Below, piece after piece: positions 44,661-53,272 of a DNA stretch of 64,000 nucleotides. The DNA is from Terribacillus halophilus (lineage in GTDB: Bacteria; Bacillota; Bacilli; Bacillales; Amphibacillaceae). Position numbers and translations under genes: made by a program. How positions within the stretch are numbered: position 1 is the first letter of the stretch; each line of letters opens with the position of its first letter. The stretch spans positions 1 to 64,000 of the forward strand of contig NZ_FMZB01000003.1 in assembly GCF_900101385.1 (NCBI RefSeq), in the 5' to 3' direction. The notes under the pieces were generated by a model. That model was not told the origin of the DNA and made no database searches. It saw only the letters and a list, made by a program, of their open reading frames with translations.

Positions 44661-45878
44661 TTAACTATTTTGTGAGGCTGGTGTTGCATCAGCCGATCTT
44701 CTCACCAAAATTACGTAGGAGATTAGCGCAAGAATACTTGTCATAAAAATAGTTATTCCGAATGGAACAGCGGAATTTTCTCCAGCAATTCCTACTAATG
44801 GAGAAGTGACAGCTCCCAACGCAAACTGGAGACTGCCTAATACGGCAGCCGCGCTTCCCGCAATATGGCCCTGTGATTCCATGGCCAGTGTAAATGAAAC
44901 TGGTGCGATTATACCGATGGCTGCTGCAAACAAGAAGATTGCAAGGAACAAAGCAACAAAAGGTCCATGAATTAGCACGACAATTAAGATGGTCGCGGTA
45001 GTGATGACTGCTAACAACAATCCGCCTTGGAAAATATGGTGTTCATTTAACCTTCCGGAAAGTTGTTTGACAAGCTGTGATCCCAGAATAATACCGAGCC
45101 CATTCAAGGCGAAAAGCACCGAGAATAGTTGAGGTGATATGCCATACATATTTTGATAGATGAATGGCGTGCCGGAAACGTAGGCAAACACGCCAGAGAA
45201 CAATATGCCATTGACAAGCGCATATCCCATAAAACTACGATTGCGAACCAATGAGCCGTAGTTTTTAAATACGTCTTTAAAATCTCCTGCAGCACGTTGT
45301 TCAGCAGGCAAACTTTCTTTTATTCCCCATGTGGTCAGGCCGGTTAAGATAAGTCCTAATATACCTAGAAAAAGAAACACGCCGCCCCATGAAGTAAACG
45401 AAGTCACCGCGCTCCCAGCGGTAGGTGATATCAATGGAGCAACATTACTGATCATCGTCAGCAGTGCCATGAATTTAACCATTTCCACCCCACTGTAGCG
45501 ATCGCGAACAATTGCACGCGAAATAACAAGCCCTGCAGAAGCGACGAATCCTTGCATGAAACGCAAAACAATAAACAAACCGATGTTCGGTGAGAAAGCA
45601 CATGCAATAGAAACTAAAAAATAGAGCAGCATCGAAATGAATAAAGGTTTACGTCTGCCATGTACATCGCTTAGTGGTCCAGCTACGAGTTGACCAAGAC
45701 CCAACCCAAGCAAACTGGCAGTCAGGCTCGCTTGAATCAAAGATGCCGTTGTATGAAAATCATGCATCATTGTCGGAAGCGATGAAAGATACATATCAAC
45801 CGTAAATGGCCCTAATGCTGAAAACGCTGCTAACAATAGGGCCGTTCTAAGTGACTTATCATTGATTTTATCATCCAT
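44661..45878 (-). CDS. Bcr/CflA-family multidrug efflux MFS transporter
   Basis: A 405-residue, 12-helix major facilitator of the DHA1 Bcr/CflA group. Signatures: ALGPFTVDMYLSSLPTM in helix 1, GLGLGQLVAGPLSDVHGRRKPL (motif A) and LRFMQGFVASAGLVISRAIVRD (motif C-like region). Probably proton-driven drug or metabolite export. Start taken at MDDKINDK with AAGGAGG upstream. It lies 51 bp after the Crh-like gene in the same direction, so the two may form an operon. Confidence 0.9.
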   Translation of the reverse strand: MDDKINDKSLRTALLLAAFSALGPFTVDMYLSSLPTMMHDFHTTASLIQASLTASLLGLGLGQLVAGPLSDVHGRRKPLFISMLLYFLVSIACAFSPNIGLFIVLRFMQGFVASAGLVISRAIVRDRYSGVEMVKFMALLTMISNVAPLISPTAGSAVTSFTSWGGVFLFLGILGLILTGLTTWGIKESLPAEQRAAGDFKDVFKNYGSLVRNRSFMGYALVNGILFSGVFAYVSGTPFIYQNMYGISPQLFSVLFALNGLGIILGSQLVKQLSGRLNEHHIFQGGLLLAVITTATILIVVLIHGPFVALFLAIFLFAAAIGIIAPVSFTLAMESQGHIAGSAAAVLGSLQFALGAVTSPLVGIAGENSAVPFGITIFMTSILALISYVILVRRSADATPASQNS

Positions 45879-45929
45879 TAAGTCACACCTCCTTGGACTC
45901 TCCATTTTAATAAACTGTTTATTCGTTTT

Positions 45930-46184
45930 TCATTGCTCTAAAAGGAACTTTCTTAATGTATCTATGGCAATCTTTTCATCATCTCCGCTAACAACCAAGG
46001 TGATCTCGTCCCCTCCCTGTACATGTAAATCCATGACTTTCATTATTTTTTTCCCATCCATGGATATGCCATTTTTAGAGATAATTACATCGCTAGTAAA
46101 GGTACATGCTTTTGAGACAAATATGGCAGTGTTTCTTGCCTGCAGACCGCGCGGAATGCTCACAGACAGTTTAGTCATCAGCAT
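45930..46184 (-). CDS. Crh/HPr-fold protein lacking both phosphorylation sites
   Basis: An 84-residue HPr-family protein. SIPRGLQARNTAIFVSKA aligns with GLQARPAALFVQEA of Crh, so position 15 is Gln, not the PTS His. GISMDGKKIMKVMDL aligns with the Ser46 helix, but position 46 is Lys. Neither EI-dependent nor HPr-kinase phosphorylation is therefore expected. AGGTGG is five bases before the ATG at 46184. It precedes the Bcr/CflA transporter gene. The fold assignment is firm; the function is unknown. It may bind a regulator constitutively or be drifting. Confidence 0.8.
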   Translation of the reverse strand: MLMTKLSVSIPRGLQARNTAIFVSKACTFTSDVIISKNGISMDGKKIMKVMDLHVQGGDEITLVVSGDDEKIAIDTLRKFLLEQ

Positions 46185-46333
46185 ATTTCCCACCTACCTT
46201 ACCGTTCTTATAAACTAATTGTGATTCTTACTGAGGTTGTACACAAAGTGTCTTGGAATTCGCACTCTGCTTTGTAACCCAATTTTAATCTTACAACTCT
46301 ATTAGATATTCATAGGGGAGGCTTTTCACTCTC

Positions 46334-47077
46334 TCAATCAACTTGTTTTGCTGGGCGAATGATGATCTCACTTACTGCCGCTGTTTCCGGTGTATTTATC
46401 GCATAGGCAACAGCATCCGCCACATCACTTGCTTGCAGTCCATTTGTCCGCTGAAGATTCTCCACCCAGGCTCTTCTTCCTGAGTCGTTTATGGTGGTAT
46501 GAAGCTCTGTATTCACTGTTCCCGGTGAGATAATCGTACTGCGGATATTATTTTCACGTTCCTCCTGACGCAGCCCTTCCATGATGGCCCGGACAGCAAA
46601 CTTCGTCCCGCAATAAACAGCACCTTGCTGGAAGACAACGTGTCCTGCAACAGAATCCGTCGTCACAATCTGTCCGGATTGTTGCTTTTTCATAATGGGT
46701 AGCACAGCGGCAATCCCATTTAAAACTCCCATGATATTGATGTCCAACATCTGTCTCCATTCGGCGAACCGTCGTTCCGAAAGGGAAGCAGTTGGCATGA
46801 TGCCCGCATTATTAAATAACACATCAATTCGGCCATGTTTCTCAGCTGCCAGGTCCACAACTTTTTGGACTTCCTCTTCTTTCGTGACGTCAGCGACAGT
46901 ATAGATGATATCGGTGTGCGACAATGATGCTGCCAGTGCTTGTAAGCGCGCTTCACGACGGGCAGCGATGACTAATTTTGCTCCTTCTTCTGCTAGTTTT
47001 TTAGTTGTTGCCTCCCCTATTCCGCTTGATGCTCCCATGATTACAACGACTTTATTTCGAATGTTAGGCACATTCAT
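46334..47077 (-). CDS. Short-chain dehydrogenase/reductase (SDR)
   Basis: A classical SDR, 247 residues: NAD(P) motif GASSGIGEAT (residues 15-24), NNAG at about 88, catalytic Ser in TTDSVAG and the YxxxK pair in YCGTKFAV. Basic residues after strand 2 (ARREAR) favour NADPH. The substrate is unknown. GAAAGGATG precedes the ATG. It is divergent from a LysR regulator gene, which may control it. About half of its motifs match the second SDR at 50032-50778. Confidence 0.92.
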   Translation of the reverse strand: MNVPNIRNKVVVIMGASSGIGEATTKKLAEEGAKLVIAARREARLQALAASLSHTDIIYTVADVTKEEEVQKVVDLAAEKHGRIDVLFNNAGIMPTASLSERRFAEWRQMLDINIMGVLNGIAAVLPIMKKQQSGQIVTTDSVAGHVVFQQGAVYCGTKFAVRAIMEGLRQEERENNIRSTIISPGTVNTELHTTINDSGRRAWVENLQRTNGLQASDVADAVAYAINTPETAAVSEIIIRPAKQVD

Positions 47078-47124
47078 GCATCCTTTCTAATTATCTATCA
47101 TTATTTTAGCTGTGCCTTTCTTCT

Positions 47125-47156
47125 ATAACAAATACTTATATCTCATATCTTGTTAT
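47125..47156. promoter_or_regulatory. Possible LysR operator between SDR and lysR genes
   Basis: Inverted repeat ATAACAA (47125-47131) / TTGTTAT (47150-47156) in the 132-bp divergent intergenic region. Spacing is wider than a simple LysR box, so this is tentative. Confidence 0.35.
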
Positions 47157-47209
47157 GCCTGATAAGCATTTCTGGTCGTGTATAATGAACAGTATAAGGA
47201 GGATGGAAA

Positions 47210-48106
47210 ATGGAATTAAGGGTTCTTCGTTATTTTCTTACTGTAGCCAGAGAAGGTAGCATTACGAAGGCTGCCAACTTTCTTCATGTCACACAGCCTA
47301 CTCTATCGAGACAATTAAAAGACCTGGAACAAACGTTAGGGAAAAAACTATTCAATCGCAGCAGTCACAGTATTTCCCTTACCGACGAAGGAGTTCTTTT
47401 TAAAAAAAGGGCTGAGGAAATTGTATATATGGTCGATAAACTAGAGACTGAATTCCGCTCCATGAAGCAAATGGTGAGCGGAGATGTTTATATTGGCGGC
47501 GGAGAAACCGATGCCATGAGACATATCGCTCGAATAATCAAGGTTTTGCAGGGAAAATACCCAAATATACGGTATCACCTGTACAGCGGCAATGAAGAAG
47601 ATGTGACGGAACGACTTGACAGGGGGATGCTTGATTTTGGTATATTGATCGAGCCCGCTGACATATCGAAATACAATCATCTCCGTATTCCAGCCAAAGA
47701 TCTTTGGGGTGTCATCATGAGAAAAGACAGCCCGCTTGCGGCCAAAGATACCGTTGATTCAGCTGATTTATTACATCTCCCGCTGATCTGTTCCAGACAA
47801 GCCATGAGCCAGAGCTATTCAAAAAATGAGTTTGCAGATTGGTTTGGTGAAGATATGGATAAGCTGAATATTGTGACTACTTACAATCTGGCTTATAATG
47901 CTGCTCTTATGGTGGAAGAAGGCATGGGTTACGCCATCACACTTGATAAGATAGTAAATACGTCAAAAGAAAGCGCGCTTTGTTTCAGGCCGCTGGAACC
48001 CAAACTTGAATCTGGTTTAAGCCTTGTATGGAAAAAACATCAGGTTTTTTCGGCAGCAGCCGATATTTTCCTTAAAACAGTTCAAATAGAATTTACAAGA
48101 CAATAA
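47210..48106 (+). CDS. LysR-family transcriptional regulator
   Basis: 298 residues: N-terminal HTH (MELRVLRYFLTVAREGSITK, QPTLSRQLKDLEQTLGKKLF) and an effector domain beginning VSGDVYIGGGETDAMR. Divergent from the SDR gene at 46334, its probable target by the usual LysR arrangement. AAGGAGG precedes the ATG. The inducer is unknown. A strong bidirectional terminator follows. Confidence 0.9.
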   Translation: MELRVLRYFLTVAREGSITKAANFLHVTQPTLSRQLKDLEQTLGKKLFNRSSHSISLTDEGVLFKKRAEEIVYMVDKLETEFRSMKQMVSGDVYIGGGETDAMRHIARIIKVLQGKYPNIRYHLYSGNEEDVTERLDRGMLDFGILIEPADISKYNHLRIPAKDLWGVIMRKDSPLAAKDTVDSADLLHLPLICSRQAMSQSYSKNEFADWFGEDMDKLNIVTTYNLAYNAALMVEEGMGYAITLDKIVNTSKESALCFRPLEPKLESGLSLVWKKHQVFSAAADIFLKTVQIEFTRQ

Positions 48107-48152
48107 AATGGCTTTCAAGTAGTGGATCAAGGTCTTTAGCCTGCCATGTAAG

Positions 48153-48190
48153 AAAAAGGATGTCCTTTCGTTCGCAGGACATCCTTTTTA
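48153..48190. terminator. Bidirectional terminator between lysR and adh
   Basis: AAAAAGGATGTCCT/AGGACATCCTTTTT, 14-bp arms with A- and T-runs. Confidence 0.88.
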
Positions 48191-48204
48191 CCTTCATCAC
48201 ATAA

Positions 48205-49245
48205 TCACAATGTACTTGTATCAATTACGAAGCGATAACGTACATCGGAAGCTAAAACCCGCTCATATGCTTCATCGATTTGTTCAGCTGAGATGATTTC
48301 TATTTCAGGTACAATATTATGTTCAGCACAGAAATCCAACATTTGCTGTGTCTCCCGGATACCGCCAATCATGGAACCTGCGAATGTGCGACGCTGACTG
48401 ATGAGATTAAAGACGTTCAAGGATAATGGCTCTGCCGGAGCGCCGACATTAACAAGTGCACCGTCCAATTTTAACAAGGAAAGATACGCATCCATATCGA
48501 TTTTTGCGCTCACTGTGTTGACAATCAAATCAAAAGAGCCGGCTAATTCTTCAAAAGTCTCCGGTTCGCTGGTAGCATAGTAATGCGCTGCTCCGAATCG
48601 AAGTCCGTCTTCTTTTTTCTTCAAGGACTGGGACAGTACCGTAACTTCAGCTCCCATGGCATTTGCGATCTTTACAGCCAGATGTCCGAGACCGCCCATC
48701 CCTACTACAGCTACTTTCTTTCCGGGACTTGCATTCCAGTGATGGAGAGGCGAATATGTTGTGATGCCTGCACACAACAAAGGTGCTGCAGCATCGAGCT
48801 CGATACCATCGGGAATACGGAGGACAAAGTCTTCGGTTACGACAATATGACTGGAATAGCCTCCTTGGGTAGGCTGGCCATATTTATCCACTCCAGCATA
48901 AGTTGGAACATTGCCTTCGTGACAGTACTGTTCCTCCCCTTTGTGGCAGTTATCGCATTTGCCGCAGGAATCGACCATACAACCGACCCCTACTCGGTCT
49001 CCGACTTTATACTTTGTAACTTCAGGGCCTACATCCGTGACAATTCCAGCAATCTCGTGTCCCGGAACGAGCGGGTAATCCACTGGCCCCCATTCTCCGC
49101 GTGCAGTATGTATATCGGAATGACATATCCCCGCGAATTTAATCTCAATGAGGACGTCATGCGAATCAAGATCACGTCGCTCAATTTCGGCTGCATGGAA
49201 AGGTTTATCCGGTCCATTTACAGCTCTTGCTTTTGCGATTACCAT
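48205..49245 (-). CDS. Zinc-dependent alcohol dehydrogenase (YahK/CAD-like)
   Basis: NAD(P)-dependent medium-chain alcohol dehydrogenase, 346 residues. Catalytic zinc: Cys in GICHSDIH and His/Glu in [10 protein letters not shown]. Structural zinc: [15 protein letters not shown]. Cofactor motif [13 protein letters not shown]. The cinnamyl-alcohol-dehydrogenase subgroup reduces diverse aldehydes. The start is the ATG with TTTGGAGG upstream. Its promoter has a 19-bp spacer with a dyad matching that of the nearby SDR gene, so control by the divergent MerR protein is likely and an aldehyde/electrophile stress role is plausible. Confidence 0.92.
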   Translation of the reverse strand: MVIAKARAVNGPDKPFHAAEIERRDLDSHDVLIEIKFAGICHSDIHTARGEWGPVDYPLVPGHEIAGIVTDVGPEVTKYKVGDRVGVGCMVDSCGKCDNCHKGEEQYCHEGNVPTYAGVDKYGQPTQGGYSSHIVVTEDFVLRIPDGIELDAAAPLLCAGITTYSPLHHWNASPGKKVAVVGMGGLGHLAVKIANAMGAEVTVLSQSLKKKEDGLRFGAAHYYATSEPETFEELAGSFDLIVNTVSAKIDMDAYLSLLKLDGALVNVGAPAEPLSLNVFNLISQRRTFAGSMIGGIRETQQMLDFCAEHNIVPEIEIISAEQIDEAYERVLASDVRYRFVIDTSTL

Positions 49246-49335
49246 ATCAACAACCTCCAAAGGAATTAGTTTGATCACAAGAATAGTCGCTTGGAAAATG
49301 CATTAACTACCAGCTGCAATCTCTTGGTTAAACCA

Positions 49336-49366
49336 ATCCTAAGCTATAGAGTGGACTCTAAGTCAA
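49336..49366 (-). promoter_or_regulatory. adh promoter with MerR-type 19-bp spacer
   Basis: Minus strand TTGACT-N19-TAGGAT. The spacer contains TAGAGTGGACTCTA (49347-49360), a perfect 6-bp dyad with 2-bp centre. The over-long spacer is the hallmark of MerR-activated promoters. Confidence 0.78.
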
Positions 49367-49477
49367 GGGAAAACAAAATCTTAGGTGACATGAAATAAAA
49401 AGTCATTGCCGTCCCGGAAAGAGATTGATAAAATGACTTCACACTCAAGACTATTAAACCAGTTTAGGAGCGATATC

Positions 49478-49897
49478 ATGAAAACCTATACGATTAGTGA
49501 AGTCGCAAAAGTATTGAACGTTACAGCGTACACCTTGCGATACTATGATAAAGAAGGGCTCTTGCCCTTTGTCGAACGCACAAGCAATGGTCAAAGATTG
49601 TTTAAAGAAGCCGATATTGCTGCTTTAAGAGTGATCGAATGTCTTAAAGCTACTGGGATGCCTATCAAAGGAATCAAGCGTTTCATTGATTGGTGTTCGG
49701 ATGGAGATGCAACATTACAACAACGATTTGACATGTTTGTGGAAAGAAAAGCTGCTGTGGAAAGACAGATAAATGAACTTCAGGATACATTGGGACTCAT
49801 CGATCATAAATGCTTATATTACAAAGAGGCTTTGGCGGCCGGAACCGAAGCGGTTCATAAACAAGATAAAATTGAAATACCAGTTACAACGAATTAG
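49478..49897 (+). CDS. MerR-family transcriptional regulator (AdhR-like)
   Basis: 139 residues. N-terminal MerR HTH (YTISEVAKVLNVTAYTLRYYDKEGLLP), wing with NGQRLFKEADI, then a dimerisation helix (LQQRFDMFVERKAAVERQINELQDTL). Single Cys residues (e.g. FIDWCSDGD near residue 66) could sense electrophiles as in AdhR/YraB-type proteins. The start is the ATG with TTTAGGAG upstream; the frame opens 24 codons earlier without RBS. Flanked by adh and SDR genes carrying matching 19-bp-spacer promoters. Confidence 0.88.
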   Translation: MKTYTISEVAKVLNVTAYTLRYYDKEGLLPFVERTSNGQRLFKEADIAALRVIECLKATGMPIKGIKRFIDWCSDGDATLQQRFDMFVERKAAVERQINELQDTLGLIDHKCLYYKEALAAGTEAVHKQDKIEIPVTTN

Positions 49898-49901
49898 TAT
49901 T

Positions 49902-49942
49902 GGAGGCATCTGTATCTACAATGGATATGGATGCCTTCTTTT
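49902..49942 (+). terminator. Terminator after the merR gene
   Basis: Stem GGAGGCATC/GATGCCTTC (one mismatch) with an internally pairing loop, then TTCTTTTG. Confidence 0.55.
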
Positions 49943-49972
49943 GACTTATGAAAATTTTTTAGAGAATGTCAC

Positions 49973-50003
49973 TTGCCATAGAGCCAACTCTAAGGTGTAG
50001 GCT
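49973..50003 (+). promoter_or_regulatory. SDR promoter with MerR-type 19-bp spacer
   Basis: TTGCCA-N19-TAGGCT, spacer containing TAGAGCCAACTCTA (49979-49992). It aligns position by position with the adh promoter, indicating one shared activator. Confidence 0.75.
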
Positions 50004-50031
50004 TGCAGTAATCAGTAAAGGAGGACAAAAC

Positions 50032-50778
50032 ATGACAATCGAAAACAAAGTTGTAGTAATTACGGGGGCTTCTTCTGGTATCGGAGAAGCGACTGCAAAA
50101 TTATTGGCCAGTAAAGGTGCAAAAGTTGTCCTGGGTGCCCGACGTAAAGACAAATTAAAAGCATTGGCTGATGAAATTCAAAACGCTGGCGGACATGCTG
50201 TCTATCGCGTTACCGATGTGGTAAACCCAGATGACAGCAAGGAACTTGTTCAGTTAGCGAAAGATACTTTTGGCAGTATCGATGTCATCTTCCTGAATGC
50301 CGGCCTCATGCCTAATGCGCCGCTTTCCGCACTAAAAACGGACGAGTGGAATAGTATGATTGACGTCAATATCAAAGGTGTCTTGAACGGTATTGCTGCC
50401 GTATTGCCAACATTCACTTCACAAAAATCCGGTCACGTCATCACTACTTCATCAGTAGCTGGTCTCAAAGCTTACCCAGGCGGTGCTGTGTATGGCGCAA
50501 CCAAATGGGCTGTCCGGGATTTGATGGAAGTTTTGCGCATGGAATCTGCCCAAGAAGGAACGAATATTCGTACAGCAACCATTTATCCAGCCGCTATTCA
50601 TACGGAATTGTTAGAGACTATCACGGATAAAAACACTGCTGAAGGCATGACTGCGATGTACGAACAGTATGGGATCACTCCTGATCGGATCGCCAAAGTT
50701 GTGGCGTTCGCAATCGATCAACCAGAAGATACGAATGTTAATGAATTTACAGTTGGACCAACTAACCAACCTTGGTGA
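50032..50778 (+). CDS. Short-chain dehydrogenase/reductase (SDR), MerR-controlled
   Basis: 248 residues with GASSGIGEAT cofactor motif, NAGLMP (the usual NNAG is LNAG here), catalytic Ser in TTSSVAG and YGATKWAV. ARRKDK after strand 2 favours NADPH. AAAGGAGG lies before the ATG; the open frame continues 22 codons upstream across the promoter. It is probably activated by the adjacent MerR protein together with adh, giving two carbonyl reductases under one sensor. Confidence 0.92.
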   Translation: MTIENKVVVITGASSGIGEATAKLLASKGAKVVLGARRKDKLKALADEIQNAGGHAVYRVTDVVNPDDSKELVQLAKDTFGSIDVIFLNAGLMPNAPLSALKTDEWNSMIDVNIKGVLNGIAAVLPTFTSQKSGHVITTSSVAGLKAYPGGAVYGATKWAVRDLMEVLRMESAQEGTNIRTATIYPAAIHTELLETITDKNTAEGMTAMYEQYGITPDRIAKVVAFAIDQPEDTNVNEFTVGPTNQPW

Positions 50779-50796
50779 CATATACTACCAATTTGG

Positions 50797-50826
50797 CTGT
50801 CGATAAAATCTCGACAGTCTCCTTTT
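50797..50826 (+). terminator. Terminator or attenuator between SDR and DUF2255 genes
   Basis: Perfect 7-bp stem CTGTCGA/TCGACAG and 7-base loop, followed by TCTCCTTTT. It probably limits but need not abolish read-through to the DUF2255 gene. Confidence 0.55.
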
Positions 50827-50858
50827 ACTTTTCACATTCTGGAGGTGGAAAATAACTT

Positions 50859-51239
50859 ATGACTCATTCATGGCCGAAAGAAGTGTTAACCAAAATCAAG
50901 GATACTGATGACTTGCACATCTCACCTTTCCGTGAAGACGGAACGACTTACGGAACTCCGACTTGGATCTGGTCTGTCGTAGTCGATGAAAACCTTTATG
51001 TGCGGGCTTATAACGGACAGAATTCACGTTGGTATAACGCTGCACTACAGCAGAAAGCTGGGCGAATAACTGCCGCTGATATGACGAAAGAAGTGATTTT
51101 CGAACCTGTCGAAGATTCTATCCACGACAAAATCGACGAAGCTTATAAGTTAAAGTACAACAGCAGTCCGTATCTTGAGCCTATGATTGATAAAAAAGCG
51201 AGCGCTGCGACAATTAAGATTTTACCTCGTGAAGATTAA
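50859..51239 (+). CDS. DUF2255 family protein
   Basis: 126 residues, split-barrel-like: DDLHISPFREDGTTYGTPTWIWSVVVDENLYVRAYNGQNSRWYNAA, matching the DUF2255 pattern of flavin-reductase or nitroreductase-like folds. The function is unknown. GGAGGTGG lies about a dozen bases before the ATG. It follows an SDR gene, a common neighbourhood for DUF2255 proteins, so a role with the MerR-controlled reductases is possible. Confidence 0.8.
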   Translation: MTHSWPKEVLTKIKDTDDLHISPFREDGTTYGTPTWIWSVVVDENLYVRAYNGQNSRWYNAALQQKAGRITAADMTKEVIFEPVEDSIHDKIDEAYKLKYNSSPYLEPMIDKKASAATIKILPRED

Positions 51240-51258
51240 CAGAAGCATGGCCCAATAT

Positions 51259-51296
51259 AAAAAGACTGTACACATTGAATTTGTGTACAGTCTTTC
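51259..51296. terminator. Bidirectional terminator between DUF2255 gene and nupC
   Basis: AAAGACTGTACACA/TGTGTACAGTCTTT, 14-bp perfect arms and 7-base loop. Confidence 0.85.
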
Positions 51297-51310
51297 CTGG
51301 TTTATTTGGG

Positions 51311-52486
51311 TTAGAGGAATAAACCTACAATCGTACCGGTTAATATCGATCCCATTGTTGCGACAAGCAGAACTTTCAAACCAACTTTGGCAAGCAGACT
51401 TGCCTGCTTTTGATCGATTGCTTGTACTGTTCCCAGAATCATACCGATAGAAGAAAAGTTAGCGAATGAAATCAAATAAGCCGACACAATCCCGACTGTT
51501 TTTGTGGACATATCAGGAACCATCTTCACAAAATCAAGGATTGCCACAAATTCATTGGCAGCTACTTTGGTTCCCATGACAGACCCTGCGTTCACAATTT
51601 CGGAGGCTGGTATTCCCATAATAAATGCTATCGGAGCAAAAACATAACCTATAAGTTCCTGGAAAGTCATTCCTACCACGCCATCCAAAATAAAGTTGAT
51701 CATAGCAAGTAACGCCATGTAGGTGATTAACATTGCTCCCACGATCAGAGCGGTTTTACCACCTAATAGTGTGCCGTTCCCAATGGCTTCAAAAAATGAT
51801 TTATCCGTATTCATTTCTTTTACGTCGATATCGTAGTCTTCTTCACTTTTAACAGGAGCTACAATCGAAGATAAAATCAATCCTGAAAATACATTTATCG
51901 GCAGGGCAACTAAAACATATTCAGCAGGAATCAGCTGCAGATACGCTCCCAGCGTCGAACATGATACGGCTACAAGGGATGAAGTAGCAACGATGAACAA
52001 ACGATTTGGGCTAAGTTTGTGAATTTGCGATTTTACAGATATGATTGCAGTGGTATCGCCGAATATCATGGAATTAACCGCGACAAATGATTCAACTTTA
52101 GGAAGTCCAGTTATTTTGGAAACCAAACCACCCACGTACTTAATTGCCAATGGCAGTATTCTGGTGTAAGTCAGAATAGAAAGCAATGCCGATACAAAAA
52201 TAATCATCATAAGAACATCGAGGAAGAAATAGCCTTTCGTTGACAAGTCACCAAATACAAATGAAATACCTTCATGTCCGAAGGAAAGTACTTTAGAAAA
52301 TACATCTACTATTTTCTTTATGATCATTCTGCCGATTGAGGTATTCAGCAAAAACCAAGCCAATACAAGCTGAACAGCCAGCATGATACCGGTTGCCCGA
52401 TAATTGATATTCTTTTTGTCATTTGACATAGCCCATGCAATAGCGACTAAAACAAGTATTCCTAAAACTCCAATAACAATAGACAC
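51311..52486 (-). CDS. nupC: Concentrative nucleoside transporter NupC
   Basis: A CNT-family nucleoside:cation symporter of 391 residues, about ten hydrophobic segments. Signatures: GHEGISFVFGDL, LTYTRILPLAIKYVGGLVSKITGLPKVESFVAVNSMIFGDT and ELIGYVFAPIAFIMGIP, MGTKVAANEFVA, LISFANFSSIGMILG. The GTG at 52486 follows GGGAGG by about eight bases. It appears monocistronic and ends at the shared terminator. A long AT-rich region lies upstream. Confidence 0.9.
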   Translation of the reverse strand: MSIVIGVLGILVLVAIAWAMSNDKKNINYRATGIMLAVQLVLAWFLLNTSIGRMIIKKIVDVFSKVLSFGHEGISFVFGDLSTKGYFFLDVLMMIIFVSALLSILTYTRILPLAIKYVGGLVSKITGLPKVESFVAVNSMIFGDTTAIISVKSQIHKLSPNRLFIVATSSLVAVSCSTLGAYLQLIPAEYVLVALPINVFSGLILSSIVAPVKSEEDYDIDVKEMNTDKSFFEAIGNGTLLGGKTALIVGAMLITYMALLAMINFILDGVVGMTFQELIGYVFAPIAFIMGIPASEIVNAGSVMGTKVAANEFVAILDFVKMVPDMSTKTVGIVSAYLISFANFSSIGMILGTVQAIDQKQASLLAKVGLKVLLVATMGSILTGTIVGLFL

Positions 52487-53272
52487 TCCATTTACCTCCC
52501 ACCCTGCAGAACCAAAGATAGTCAACAGTGAAATCCTTATTTACTTAGCTTTGGACAATTTTAATATGTGAAACGGTTCATGCAAGGAAAAAGCTGATTT
52601 ACCAGCAATTACGTCTCTATTAAAATTTTTCGTTCCAACTACATGATCAACTTTAAACCCTTTTTATAAGTAAGCATAATCACTGTCAAATGTACCCCAA
52701 AACTATTGTCATCTATTATGACATATTTAACATTCCATGATAACACTTTTAGAATTAGTTATATTATTTACATTTTTCCTAAAATACGCTTAAATGAGTC
52801 AATGGATTTCTCCCATCAAAATCACCAAATCGATACCTACATTATGCCTTAACGGCTCGGCAAAAATTCCACTTGTATGGATTCAGTAATGTCTATTAAG
52901 AAACTTTATGATAACATCTGAATGTGTGCAGCCAAATAAATAGATTTGAATAATGCTAAAAGTCTATATTTGTATAGATTGGTTAATAATAAAAGGATCA
53001 TTGTGTTATCAAACGCTGATATAAGTTATACTAATATATTTTTGTCTAGTAATGATCGAACATCATTTGTTCTCTAAAGTAGATGATCTCTTTCCTTCCT
53101 GAGTAGACCCATATACATTTCTAGTTAATCTAAACCTACCATATTAAATAAACTGTACGAGTAAGAATCGGACGCATTCTTACTCGCACACATGTCTAAA
53201 ACTTCTCTTTTCAGCAATTGCAACAGTTTCTGTAAAACGTTAGGATTCCACCTAGGCAATCTTATCCAAACA
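52487..53272. other. Long AT-rich intergenic region
   Basis: About 790 bases without a supported gene. It holds the nupC promoter region and, at 53159-53187, a hairpin downstream of the NAD(P)-binding protein gene. No riboswitch signature was recognised. Confidence 0.6.
53159..53187 (-). terminator. Hairpin downstream of the NAD(P)-binding protein gene
   Basis: Perfect 11-bp arms CGAGTAAGAAT/ATTCTTACTCG and 7-base loop. On the minus strand it is followed by TACAGTTTATTTAAT, a weak T-tract, 85 bp after the gene. Confidence 0.5.
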
